The notes under the pieces are model-generated. The model was given only the letters and a program-made list of their open reading frames with translations. It ran no database searches and was not told the origin of the DNA. A program made the translations under genes and the position numbers. A stretch of 64,000 nucleotides of DNA, taken from NCBI GenBank assembly GCA_013403005.1, contig JACBOA010000002.1, positions 77,001-141,000 of the forward strand, written 5' to 3'. This document shows, one piece after another, positions 18,356 to 28,363 of this stretch. Every line of letters starts with the position of its first letter. Position 1 is the stretch's first letter. Origin of the DNA: Methanobacteriaceae archaeon. Lineage in GTDB: Archaea; Methanobacteriota; Methanobacteria; Methanobacteriales; Methanobacteriaceae.

Positions 18356-19762
18356 ATGGAGATGTTAATAAATGGACAATTAATTGATAAAAAGAATAAA
18401 ATGCCGGTAATAAATCCTTTTAATAATAAAATTGTGGATCATGTCCCCCTGGGAGATGCTGAAGACGCAAAATACGCTATATACGCAGCTAATACTGCTC
18501 AAAAGCACATGGCAGAAATGTCTTCCCGCAAGTTGTCCCGTATTTTATATGATGTTCACCAGGAGTTGAAGGAAAATATCAAGGAGCTCTCTGAATTAAT
18601 AACTCTTGAAACAGGCAAACCAATCAGGGATTCTAAAGTAGAAATTGAACGATCTCTACAAACTTTGCTTTTGGCTGCAGAGGAATCCAAAAGAATTTAT
18701 GGGGAAACTGTTCCCATGGATGCAGCCATAGCAGGTAAAAATGTTTTTGGATTTACCATGAGAATCCCTTTGGGTGTAGTTGCTGCTATCACTCCTTTCA
18801 ACTATCCGGTTAACCTGGCAATTCATAAAATAGCTCCTGCTCTGGCAGCCAAAAATACAGTGGTATTTAAACCATCAAGTCAAGCTCCTTTAGCAGCCCT
18901 TAAGATGGCCGAGATAATGGGAAGACATTTGCCTGATGGTGCAGTTAACACCATCACCGGCCCGGGAAATTTGTTAGGAGATGAGATTGTATCCAGTGAA
19001 CTGGTTAGTAAGATATCTTTCACTGGTTCAGTTTCAACTGGCCTTTCCATAGCCCGTAAATCTGGGATGAAAAAATTAACCCTGGAACTGGGAGGAAATG
19101 ACCCCCTGATAGTTCTAGATGATGCAGATTTAGATAAAGCCGTAACTGCAGCAGTTAGTGGATCCAATCTGTTCTCAGGGCAGGTTTGCATTGCAGTGAA
19201 ACGGATCATTCTTCATGAAAAAATCGCAGACCATTTTGTGGATGAACTTCAAAAGAAAACCCAAAAGCTGAAAATGGGAGACCCCATGGACCCAAAAACA
19301 GACTTGGGCCCCCTTATTAACGAAAATGCCGCTATTCATGTGGAAACCTTGGTAAATGATGCCCTTGAAAATGGAGCGGAACTCATATGCGGTGGTAAAA
19401 GAAAAGGAGCCTTTTACGAAGCCACCATACTGGATCAGGTTAAAAAAGACATGAAGTTAGTTCAAGATGAAACTTTCGGCCCTATTTCACCCATAATCCG
19501 AGTAAAAGATCTGGATGAAGCAATTGATACTGCCAACTATTCACAGTACGGATTACAGGCCGGTGTCTTCACCCAAAGCATAGAAAATGCTAAAAAAGCT
19601 GTTAAAAAAATTGAAGCAGGTTCAGTGTTAATAAATAAACAATCAACCTTCCGAACTGACAACATGCCATTTGGAGGGTTTAAAATGAGTGGAATGGGTA
19701 AAGAAGGAGTTAAATATGCTGTTGAAGATATGACCCGCAGTAAGCTGGTGGTTATTGGATGA
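18356..19762 (+). CDS. NAD(P)-dependent aldehyde dehydrogenase, lactaldehyde dehydrogenase (CofA) type
   Basis: The 468-residue enzyme has all aldehyde dehydrogenase landmarks: ITPFNYPVN, FKPSSQAPL, FTGSVSTG, the general base E244 in LELGGND, the nucleophile C278 in GQVCIAVKR, and ETFGPISPI. In methanogens the close family member oxidises L-lactaldehyde to lactate for coenzyme F420 synthesis (CofA in Methanocaldococcus), and I favour that role. A non-phosphorylating glyceraldehyde-3-phosphate dehydrogenase is the alternative. The ATG at 18356 is preceded by GGGGGTTAATCAT. It is apparently monocistronic. Confidence 0.85.
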   Translation: MEMLINGQLIDKKNKMPVINPFNNKIVDHVPLGDAEDAKYAIYAANTAQKHMAEMSSRKLSRILYDVHQELKENIKELSELITLETGKPIRDSKVEIERSLQTLLLAAEESKRIYGETVPMDAAIAGKNVFGFTMRIPLGVVAAITPFNYPVNLAIHKIAPALAAKNTVVFKPSSQAPLAALKMAEIMGRHLPDGAVNTITGPGNLLGDEIVSSELVSKISFTGSVSTGLSIARKSGMKKLTLELGGNDPLIVLDDADLDKAVTAAVSGSNLFSGQVCIAVKRIILHEKIADHFVDELQKKTQKLKMGDPMDPKTDLGPLINENAAIHVETLVNDALENGAELICGGKRKGAFYEATILDQVKKDMKLVQDETFGPISPIIRVKDLDEAIDTANYSQYGLQAGVFTQSIENAKKAVKKIEAGSVLINKQSTFRTDNMPFGGFKMSGMGKEGVKYAVEDMTRSKLVVIG

Positions 19763-19799
19763 TTTTACTGGATGATAATAGTGTCTCTGATGATAAATT

Positions 19800-19840
19800 C
19801 AGGATACATTTATCCTGTATCATTCAGCCAAAAAAAAAAC
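19800..19840. terminator. Hairpin and A/T tract between convergent genes
   Basis: CAGGATA (19800-19806) pairs perfectly with TATCCTG (19811-19817) around a 4-base loop, followed by ten A's on the plus strand at about 19830-19839. Read from the minus strand, the T10 run would end the tRNA-binding protein transcript. The hairpin would lie at the 3' end of the aldehyde dehydrogenase transcript. Confidence 0.5.
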
Positions 19841-19859
19841 AAAAATTAATAATAATAAA

Positions 19860-20582
19860 TTATTCTAGAAATTTTTCAACAAGATTCCGGGTTTCATTTA
19901 AAGCATCGAGTGGGATTCCCTGGGGAATCCTTCCTAAATCTCCTTTTACATCCTTTAAAATCCCTTCATTATCTCCTAAAAACATTCCCTCGCTAGTTAT
20001 TCCCATGAAAACCTCTGGAGGTAGTAAGGCCACTGCCACTTGGTTTTTTTCCTTAACTTCCATATCGTTGGTCACTACAGTTATTGCTCGTTCCTGCAGG
20101 TTAACATTACACACCAGGAGTTGATCAGCGTGGGGATGTTTTGAAACACTTAAGATTTCTCCTTTTTTAATATCGATCCCCATTACCGGGTCATTTATTT
20201 CACCCAGACTAATACGGGCCCTTAATCCAGAGATGGTGTTGATGAAAAATTTGATCTTAGAGAGAGATTCCTCTAGTTTTTCCTTTTCATCACGATTAGC
20301 CAGATCCAAGAATTGTCTGTGCCAGGATTCGCCACCCAGGGCTTCCACTATCTCCTGTACCTGACTCTCCATTAAAGCTATTTGGGAAGTTTCAGTCATC
20401 TCAGCAGGGCTGATGTAGGAATAATAAAGGGTCTGAATTTCTGATTTCATTTTCCCAGCAGATGCCAAGGCCTGTTTTTTATTCCATTTACCCTTAAGGG
20501 TGGATCCTTCAATAGTTCGGATGAAGAGTTCTATTGATTTTTCTGCCACCATTAGTCGGTAGTCTTTGCTTGTATCCCACAT
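19860..20582 (-). CDS. Protein with C-terminal tRNA-binding (EMAP/MetRS-beta-like) OB domain
   Basis: The last 110 of 240 residues form an OB-fold tRNA-binding domain, seen in GIDIKKGEILSVSKHPHAD, LLVCNVNL, and PPEVFMGITSEGMFL, as at the C-terminus of methionyl-tRNA synthetases. The first 130 residues are mostly helical and unassigned. Such stand-alone proteins may bind tRNA or join a synthetase complex. The ATG at 20582 lacks a strong ribosome site. Confidence 0.8.
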   Translation of the reverse strand: MWDTSKDYRLMVAEKSIELFIRTIEGSTLKGKWNKKQALASAGKMKSEIQTLYYSYISPAEMTETSQIALMESQVQEIVEALGGESWHRQFLDLANRDEKEKLEESLSKIKFFINTISGLRARISLGEINDPVMGIDIKKGEILSVSKHPHADQLLVCNVNLQERAITVVTNDMEVKEKNQVAVALLPPEVFMGITSEGMFLGDNEGILKDVKGDLGRIPQGIPLDALNETRNLVEKFLE

Positions 20583-20998
20583 AAAAACACCATTTATAAT
20601 TATAAAAATTTTATCCAGTTGAAAATTGAACTCATAATTGAATAAACCAATAATTGGATAATTATGGTATATATTTTAATAAACAAGGGTAAAAAACCCT
20701 ATTTCACTTATTAACAACCTTATAGACCTAAATCATCTCTTAACATCCTCATTTTTCCCTAATTCATAGAATTTAATACCAGTAATCTGAAGATTTATTT
20801 GAAATTTTATTTATAATTTTAATAAGACCTGATAATTAGGAGAATTAACTTAAATATTTCATGATTAAATAACGTTTCTTTAGAAATATTTAAGTAGAGG
20901 GAAGGTTTAAATTTAATTTAATTAACGGTGCACCTAAATATGTGTGATGAGTTTCAAAAGACCAATGGGTATGTGCCAAAAAATGAGAGGTGGAAAGA
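20583..20998. other. Divergent intergenic region
   Basis: This 416-base AT-rich stretch separates the tRNA-binding gene from the PRC-barrel gene. A 23-codon frame (20940-21011) opens with ATG but overlaps the next gene's start and has no ribosome site, so I do not call it. The promoter for the PRC-barrel gene is probably near 20905-20925 (TTTAAATTTAAT). Confidence 0.4.
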
Positions 20999-21328
20999 AT
21001 GGTGGAATTAACAAATCTGTACAACTTAGATGTATACACCACCCGTGGAAAGTATGTGGGCCGCATCCAGGATGTAATTTTAAACATTAAAAAGGGAAGG
21101 GTTTCAACATTAAAAGCTGTTGCCATGAACCCTGACAAAAAAACAGTGGGTATTAAAGACGTAATAACCAAAAGTATACGAATAGTTCCTGAAGGAGATG
21201 AAATCAGACCTTTAAAGGAAGAAGGAACCGTAGAAATACCCTACGACAGAGTTCAAGCCGTGGGCGATATTTTACTTATCAGTCCTGAAATAAAAGAATC
21301 CCCTTCAGCCGTGACTACGGAGACTTAG
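20999..21328 (+). CDS. PRC-barrel domain protein
   Basis: A 109-residue protein with a PRC-barrel fold: LYNLDVYTTRGKYVGRIQDV at the start and VEIPYDRVQAVGDILLIS near the end. The fold occurs in RNA-processing and photosynthetic assembly proteins, and the archaeal small form is of unknown function. GAGGTGGAAAGA precedes the ATG at 20999. An in-frame GTG at 20990 is part of that site. Six bases separate it from the aspartate dehydrogenase gene, so the two are cotranscribed. Confidence 0.88.
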   Translation: MVELTNLYNLDVYTTRGKYVGRIQDVILNIKKGRVSTLKAVAMNPDKKTVGIKDVITKSIRIVPEGDEIRPLKEEGTVEIPYDRVQAVGDILLISPEIKESPSAVTTET

Positions 21329-21334
21329 ATTTAG

Positions 21335-22099
21335 ATGAGAGTTGGTATCCTGGGGTGCGGTGCCATAGCTAACATTATAACAAATTTTGCAATGGAAGGA
21401 AAGCTTGGCGTTGACATAAAATTTTTTTACGACCGGGACATGGAAAGAGCCGAAAACCTTGCATCCCAAGTGGATGGAAGGGTGGTTCTGGACATGGAGG
21501 ACATGCTAAGCCAGGTGGATCTGGTAATTGAAGCAGCTTCCCCCCTAGCTGTAGAAGAAATGGTCCCAACCATCCTAAAAGAGGGTAAAGATGTAATCAT
21601 TATGAGCGTTGGAGGCCTGATGGACTTAGAAGTAAGATCAAAGCTTCAAAAATTAGCCAAAGAAAATAATTGCAGGATATACGCCCCTTCAGGTGCTATA
21701 GTAGGTTTGGATGGGATAAAAACTGCTTCTTTAGGGAAAATCCAGAGGATCACCCTGGTTACCAGGAAACCGCCACGTTCACTGGGAATTACCACGGAAA
21801 AAGAAACCATTCTTTACCAGGGAAAAGCCAGCGAAGCCGTGAAAAAATTCCCTTTAAACATAAATGTAGCCGCCACAGTAAGTATTGCAGCGGGCCGTGA
21901 CATAGAAGTTAAAATCATTGCCGATCCCCAGGTTGATCGGAACATGCACGAATTGGAAGTTGTGGGAGACTTTGGAGAATTCCACACCATAACCAGCAAC
22001 CTTCGCTGCTCCATGAATCCAAAAACAAGTGTTTTGGCCGCTTATTCCGCAATTAAGCTTCTTAACAGCCTTAATGAAAACTTGCTGGTGGGAACTTGA
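21335..22099 (+). CDS. nadX: L-aspartate dehydrogenase (NadX), NAD biosynthesis
   Basis: NadX oxidises aspartate to iminoaspartate, replacing aspartate oxidase in anaerobes, which then feeds quinolinate synthase. A Rossmann motif GILGCGAIAN opens the 254-residue protein. Further family features are YAPSGAIVGLDGIK, VTRKPP, NVNVAATVSIAAG-like NINVAATVSIAAGRD, and DPQVDRNMHELEV with the catalytic His. The downstream nadA and nadC genes are not in the window. Confidence 0.92.
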   Translation: MRVGILGCGAIANIITNFAMEGKLGVDIKFFYDRDMERAENLASQVDGRVVLDMEDMLSQVDLVIEAASPLAVEEMVPTILKEGKDVIIMSVGGLMDLEVRSKLQKLAKENNCRIYAPSGAIVGLDGIKTASLGKIQRITLVTRKPPRSLGITTEKETILYQGKASEAVKKFPLNINVAATVSIAAGRDIEVKIIADPQVDRNMHELEVVGDFGEFHTITSNLRCSMNPKTSVLAAYSAIKLLNSLNENLLVGT

Positions 22100-22234
22100 A
22101 TTTCTGCCTTTGATATTTCATTTTATTTTTATAATTATTAATTAATTTGGTATTAGTTACTAATACATGATAATTGACTAAAATAGCTTACAAAAAAACA
22201 AAATCTGTTTAAGAGAAAAATTTTTTTGCTGATT

Positions 22235-22981
22235 ATGATGAAGGAATGTGAAATATTTTCCAGTTTGAAAGTTCCATGCTCTTCAAAAGTTGTTGTTAGG
22301 CTTGATGGTAGGAATTTCTCACAATTATCCCGTAAACTGGGGTTTGAAAAACCATACGATCTAGATTTTGTTAAGGTCATTTCAAAGGCCGCTTGCCATT
22401 TATTTGCAGAGTTCAGTCCCAGATTCATATACATTTTTTCCGATGAACTTAGCTTGCTCTTGAAAGAGACACCCTTTGCAGGCAGGGTGGAAAAAATAGA
22501 TTCTGTTATGGCCAGTTTCATGAGCAGTGCATTCACCTGGAATATGATGGGTAAAAATAAATATCTAACTGTTTTAAAAGAAATCAAACCCATTTCATTT
22601 GATGCACGAGTGATTCCTCTTTCTGATAAAGGAGTTATTGAATATTTCAAAGAAAGACAAATGGAAGCATGGAGGAACTGTCTTAATGGGTATGCATACT
22701 GGACCTTGAGAGAAGAACACTCCAAAAGTAAAGCCATGAAAATTCTGCATAAAAAGAAAAGTAGCCAGTTGCATGATCTTCTATTTGAAAGAGACATTAA
22801 TCTTGCCCAGGTACCTTCCTGGCAAAGAAGAGGTATTGGAATCTACAAAAAAACAATTGAAATTGAAGGTTTAAATCCTTTAACCCATGAAAAAGTAACC
22901 TCCCTTAGGAAGAAAATTTTCCTAGATTGTGATCTGCCTATTTTTGATGAGGAGTTTTTTCACAACCATGAATTAATATGA
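22235..22981 (+). CDS. Thg1-family protein (tRNA-His guanylyltransferase-like, 3'-5' polymerase)
   Basis: Thg1-type enzymes add nucleotides to the 5' end of RNA, either G-1 of tRNA-His or templated repair in Thg1-like proteins. The catalytic palm motif VVVRLDGRNFSQLSRKLGFEKPYD and the second metal motif FSDELSLLL are visible. The length of about 249 residues is typical. The start is uncertain: two tandem ATGs at 22235 and 22238 and a TTG at 22226 all lack a strong ribosome site. It is flanked by short gaps and seems to be transcribed alone. Confidence 0.88.
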   Translation: MMKECEIFSSLKVPCSSKVVVRLDGRNFSQLSRKLGFEKPYDLDFVKVISKAACHLFAEFSPRFIYIFSDELSLLLKETPFAGRVEKIDSVMASFMSSAFTWNMMGKNKYLTVLKEIKPISFDARVIPLSDKGVIEYFKERQMEAWRNCLNGYAYWTLREEHSKSKAMKILHKKKSSQLHDLLFERDINLAQVPSWQRRGIGIYKKTIEIEGLNPLTHEKVTSLRKKIFLDCDLPIFDEEFFHNHELI

Positions 22982-23164
22982 TGCTGGAGATGCCTTCTTT
23001 CTGGTGAAACCAGTTCTTGTGACTTTTATATGTAATAATCTCAAAATTTATCTCATAATTTAATGGCAATCATTATTAAATTGTTCATTATACTACCATT
23101 ATAGTAATATATATCAGACCTTGCTACTTTAAACGAATAAAAAAAGAAAATCCTGATTGATTAT

Positions 23165-23608
23165 ATGACTATAAAAGATGGTTGGATAGACAAGATAATG
23201 AGTTTCATCCTGGGAAATCGGGATAAAAATTTCCATGAAATCCTGGTGGACCGGGAAGTAGTAGATGAAATAATACAAATAGCCAGACAATCTCATCCGC
23301 TTGAATTCGTAGCCATGCTGGAGGGAGGGATTGAAAATGGAGTTTTGAAGATAGATGGTCTGGTATTTTCATCTGGTGACCGTTCAAACCAAGGTGCAGT
23401 GATAAATACCTTCATGATTCCCATCACCACCCGTACTGTAGGTTCAGTGCATAGCCATCCGGGTCCCAGTGCCAGCCCTTCCCCTGCAGATCTGCAACTT
23501 TTTGCCAAAAAAGGTTTTTTTCATATTATCATTGCCCAACCCTATATTGAAGAAAGTATGGTTGGTTATGATACCTTTGGAGAGATAATAAATTATCGCA
23601 TAGTCTAG
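23165..23608 (+). CDS. JAMM/MPN+ metalloprotease (Mov34 family)
   Basis: A 147-residue zinc isopeptidase-like protein. The JAMM signature is complete: E47 in PLEFVAMLEG, H96 and H98 in SVHSHPGPSASPSPAD, and D109. Archaeal JAMM proteins can remove ubiquitin-like SAMP modifiers or release sulfur-carrier proteins. No SAMP or E1-like gene lies nearby, so the substrate is open. The ATG at 23165 lacks a strong ribosome site. Confidence 0.88.
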   Translation: MTIKDGWIDKIMSFILGNRDKNFHEILVDREVVDEIIQIARQSHPLEFVAMLEGGIENGVLKIDGLVFSSGDRSNQGAVINTFMIPITTRTVGSVHSHPGPSASPSPADLQLFAKKGFFHIIIAQPYIEESMVGYDTFGEIINYRIV

Positions 23609-23920
23609 ATTTAGAACAGGATTTGATAATACAATTAGCCCGATACTAAGAATATCAACTTAAGGTCAACTAAAGATTAAAGCAATGGAATGTAATGATT
23701 AAATGTCCAGCTCAATTTTACGAATTAAATTGTGGAATTTGATTTTTGTTTAAACTTAATCCCATCTCGCTTCAATTAAAGCCTTAAATAAAATGAGTAG
23801 CTGAATTAATGGATAAAATGACCTATTATAAGCATAGAGGCTAAAGGAAATAATAAATAAAATAAATTAGAAAAATGGGTATCTCAATAAAAATTAAGAA
23901 ATAATTAATTGAAATCTCTT
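23609..23920. other. Intergenic region between convergent genes
   Basis: This 312-base AT-rich gap holds the 3' ends of the JAMM and serA genes. I see no open frame and no convincing hairpin. Confidence 0.4.
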
Positions 23921-25510
<1,590 letters not shown>

Positions 25511-26040
25511 TTTTTCACCAGCCTTAGGGGGCTTGAGTTTCTATTATAATTAATGATATTGATATTCAATTATACTTTAAGTGAGAAGGATTTAAATTTG
25601 TTGTGAATCTTAAAAAATTAATTGATCATTATTTAGTTCACATTTTAAACACAGCTTTTAACTGTATAAATGGTTTAAAATCCTATTCCAAACAAATACA
25701 ACACTTAAAACAGTTAAACAATATTTAAAAAATAATTAAAAGTTTTTTATTCAATCTAGTCACCATTAAATCTTTTTTGATTTTTATCCCTATATTTTTT
25801 TAGAATAAGATGTTAAGGTATTTAAATGTAGATTTATTGTTTAAATAAAATAATAATAAATAATTATCTAAATAGATTATCCAATAATGATTATTCCATA
25901 AGAAACTTAATTTAATGCTTTGAAATCCCTAAAAACATATTATTATATATTCAGTTAGTACTATAACATTTATAGAAATTTTAATCAAATCTTTTATATC
26001 AGAAATATGAATTAGAGAGTTTAAAGTAGGAGGTAAGAGA
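25511..26040. other. Divergent intergenic region
   Basis: These 530 AT-rich bases lie between serA and the YbjQ gene. A TATA-like CTTTTATATCAG at about 25988-25999 fits the YbjQ gene, with start expected near 26020. A short inverted repeat (ATCTAAATAGAT) lies near 25866-25878. No gene is visible. Confidence 0.4.
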
Positions 26041-26382
26041 ATGGTTTCAGTGGATGAATATATAATTGTAAGCTCTAACTACATACCCGGATATGAAATT
26101 ACAGAGACTAAAGGATTCGTATACGGCCTCACAGTCCGTAGTAGAGGAGTGGGTGGGCAGATAGGTGCAGGGATACGTTCCATGTTTGGGGGAGAAATCA
26201 AAGAGTATGTGAGCATGATGGAAGAAACCAGGGACGAAGCCCTGATGAGGGCCATTGACCATGCCAAAGCAATGGGTGCCAACGCCATAATCAGTGCCAG
26301 GTATGATTCCAATGATATTTCTGATATTATGCAGGAGATATTGGTTTATGGAACCGCTGTAGTAGCTCAAAAGGTTGAATGA
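26041..26382 (+). CDS. YbjQ/UPF0145-family protein
   Basis: A 113-residue protein of the YbjQ family, recognised from the conserved start VSSNYIPGYEITETKGFVYG, the segment VRSRGVGGQIGAGIRSMFGGEIKEY, and AMGANAIISARYD. The family forms a small oligomeric ring and has been annotated as heavy-metal binding without firm proof. AGGAGGTAAGAGA upstream of the ATG is a near-perfect ribosome site, suggesting high translation. It is 91 bases upstream of the next gene. Confidence 0.9.
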   Translation: MVSVDEYIIVSSNYIPGYEITETKGFVYGLTVRSRGVGGQIGAGIRSMFGGEIKEYVSMMEETRDEALMRAIDHAKAMGANAIISARYDSNDISDIMQEILVYGTAVVAQKVE

Positions 26383-26473
26383 ACAATTTCACAAGAATAA
26401 ATGAAGATTTGAATTACAATTTAAGGAAAATCATGAAAATTGAATGCAATAAAAATTTATTTTGAAGATTCGA

Positions 26474-27229
26474 ATGTTTCAAGGTTATCTAAAAATCAGT
26501 GGAGTAGATGTGCCCAGAACTTTACTGGGGACTTCCCCCTTTATTGGAGCACCACAGTTCGGACACCGCGCCCGACTTTACCTCCTGGATCTCTACCGAA
26601 AACCAGAGGCCATGGCCCGTATTATTATAAAATCTTATGAGTTAGGAGTAAGAGGAATACAACTCCTCCCCTATCCTCCGGTAGTAGAAGCTCTGGAGAT
26701 GGCACGCCATGAGGGTTTTCCCATGGATATTGTGGCCACTATCCGGCCCGAGAGTGAAGGAAACCTTGGTGACATTGAACTTCTGAAAAGTCTTGATGCG
26801 AAGGCCATGTTGTTACACGCATCCATTACTGATCAACACAATTGGGAGTTATTAGGGGAAAAACTGGATGAAGTAAATGATGCAGGAGCAATACCTGGAT
26901 TGGTTACCCACATGCCCTTTAAAACCACTGCTGAACTTCTTGATTCGCCTATTCTGGATGATTTCCAGATTTACGCAGTTCCTGTTAACCGCCTGGGATA
27001 TTTAATGGATTGTGATACCCACGGGCCCGAGGAAAGGGCCCAGTTAAGGGAGATTCTCATGAAAATGAATAAAACAATTCTGGCCAAGAAAGTGTTAGCT
27101 GCCGGTATAATGACGCCTGACGACGCTTTTGATTATCTAAAAACATTAGATTTCGTGGATATGGTTGCTGTGGGGATTGCTTCTGAGGATGAAGCCCAAG
27201 AAACGTTCATTAAACTGGCTGAAAGATGA
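26474..27229 (+). CDS. TIM-barrel-like protein, possibly aldo/keto reductase-related
   Basis: I cannot assign this 251-residue protein. The start resembles aldo/keto reductase entry strands (VPRTLLGTSPFIGAPQFG) and the end resembles their last barrel strand (VDMVAVGIASEDEAQETF). Alternating strands and helices fit an eight-fold barrel. The catalytic Asp-Tyr-Lys-His set of that family is not evident. I chose the ATG at 26474 over an in-frame TTG at 26462; neither has a good ribosome site. Confidence 0.65.
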   Translation: MFQGYLKISGVDVPRTLLGTSPFIGAPQFGHRARLYLLDLYRKPEAMARIIIKSYELGVRGIQLLPYPPVVEALEMARHEGFPMDIVATIRPESEGNLGDIELLKSLDAKAMLLHASITDQHNWELLGEKLDEVNDAGAIPGLVTHMPFKTTAELLDSPILDDFQIYAVPVNRLGYLMDCDTHGPEERAQLREILMKMNKTILAKKVLAAGIMTPDDAFDYLKTLDFVDMVAVGIASEDEAQETFIKLAER

Positions 27230-27339
27230 GGCTGAAAGATGAAATATTGAAAAATGATCTAAATTATGGAAATAATCTTTTTGCTAGTAATATAATATTA
27301 TTAAATAATACAATTAAAAATAATATTGATTACATTTAC

Positions 27340-28338
27340 TTAATTACATTCCCTTCTTTCAGCCAGCATCTTAAAAAATTCGGCAGGACTTTTCATTTCC
27401 CCAATTTCCCAGCTGTGAACTACAGGAACACCATCAATACACTTCACTTTCTTCTTTTTCTCCAGAATGAAAACCGCTTCAGTGCCAATAACTGCTGAAA
27501 GATCATTCAAGTTAGTTGCCATCCTCTGCAGAACTTTTTGATTCCTGTTTTTCTCAAGATCTGTGATTAAGGGCTCTTTTTTATCCTGAATCTTCGAATT
27601 ATGAATCTTTGAATGAACATCCAAATCACCTATTTCGGGTTTAGCCAGGGCATCGAAGGGTGTTCGGTTAGTGTTAATCACACCAAAACCAAGATCAACC
27701 AGTTCCCGGGGCTCACCTTCCCCTGTTTCAGGGGTTTTTGGTTTTTGAGGTGTTTGGAATAGATTAACAGAAAGGGTGATCTTCATGTTCAGAATGCTTT
27801 CCAGTAAAAATGCAGTTTCAGGTTGTGCCCTAGCCCGACCAGTCTCATATTTGTACAGGGTTTCCCTGGAAATGTGGGCCTGATCAGCCAGATCCTTCAG
27901 GGAAAGATTCTGCTCTTCGCGTACTTCCTTAACTATCTGTCCATCGATTTGAACGTAGTAACCACCCCTACCCGCGAATATTTCCGGAAATATTCCCTCC
28001 ACCACAATATTACGTAGAGTGGTGGGAGCTATAACTGGTATTCCATGACGTTCATATACCACATCTTCTTCTAGAATTTCATTTTTAGATTTAAGTCCAA
28101 TTAGTAGTGGTGATGCCAGGAAAGTGTGAGCTACTCTTTTAATTTCCTGAGCATGAGCTGGACTGAAAGCATCTACATTAACCAGCACTTTCATTAAAAG
28201 TAATATTAGTTCCCTGCGGGCCACCAGATCAAAACAACTCCGATCATATATATTAGAAGTGTCAAAACCATGCTTTAATAAAAGCTCATTGATCTCGTTA
28301 ATTATATGATCTCTGTTGGATGGCATATTTGATGACAT
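27340..28338 (-). CDS. Archaeal HTH (XRE-type) transcriptional regulator, MTH_967-like
   Basis: A regulator of 332 residues from a family conserved in archaea. The helix-turn-helix is LSLKDLADQAHISRETLYKYETG near residues 150-173. It is preceded by a domain with a restriction-nuclease-like pattern (LVARRELILLLMKVLVNVDAF, VIAPTTL) and followed by a linker rich in Lys/Pro and a C-terminal domain containing VIGTEAVFILEKKKK. From memory, it matches the entry for Methanothermobacter MTH_967. The ATG at 28338 has GGTG seven bases upstream. It is divergent from tiaS with only 25 bases between starts. Confidence 0.82.
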   Translation of the reverse strand: MSSNMPSNRDHIINEINELLLKHGFDTSNIYDRSCFDLVARRELILLLMKVLVNVDAFSPAHAQEIKRVAHTFLASPLLIGLKSKNEILEEDVVYERHGIPVIAPTTLRNIVVEGIFPEIFAGRGGYYVQIDGQIVKEVREEQNLSLKDLADQAHISRETLYKYETGRARAQPETAFLLESILNMKITLSVNLFQTPQKPKTPETGEGEPRELVDLGFGVINTNRTPFDALAKPEIGDLDVHSKIHNSKIQDKKEPLITDLEKNRNQKVLQRMATNLNDLSAVIGTEAVFILEKKKKVKCIDGVPVVHSWEIGEMKSPAEFFKMLAERRECN

Positions 28339-28363
28339 CAAAAAACACCTGGTGATAGTTGAT
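28339..28363. promoter_or_regulatory. 25-base divergent leader with back-to-back ribosome sites
   Basis: CACC at 28346-28349 is the minus-strand GGTG site of the regulator gene, and GGTGAT at 28351-28356 is the plus-strand site of tiaS. The two start codons are 25 bases apart, so both promoters must lie inside the opposite gene. Confidence 0.7.

Noticed and set aside
20940..21011. 23-codon open frame before the PRC-barrel gene
   Set aside because: No ribosome site, and it overlaps the start of the next gene.
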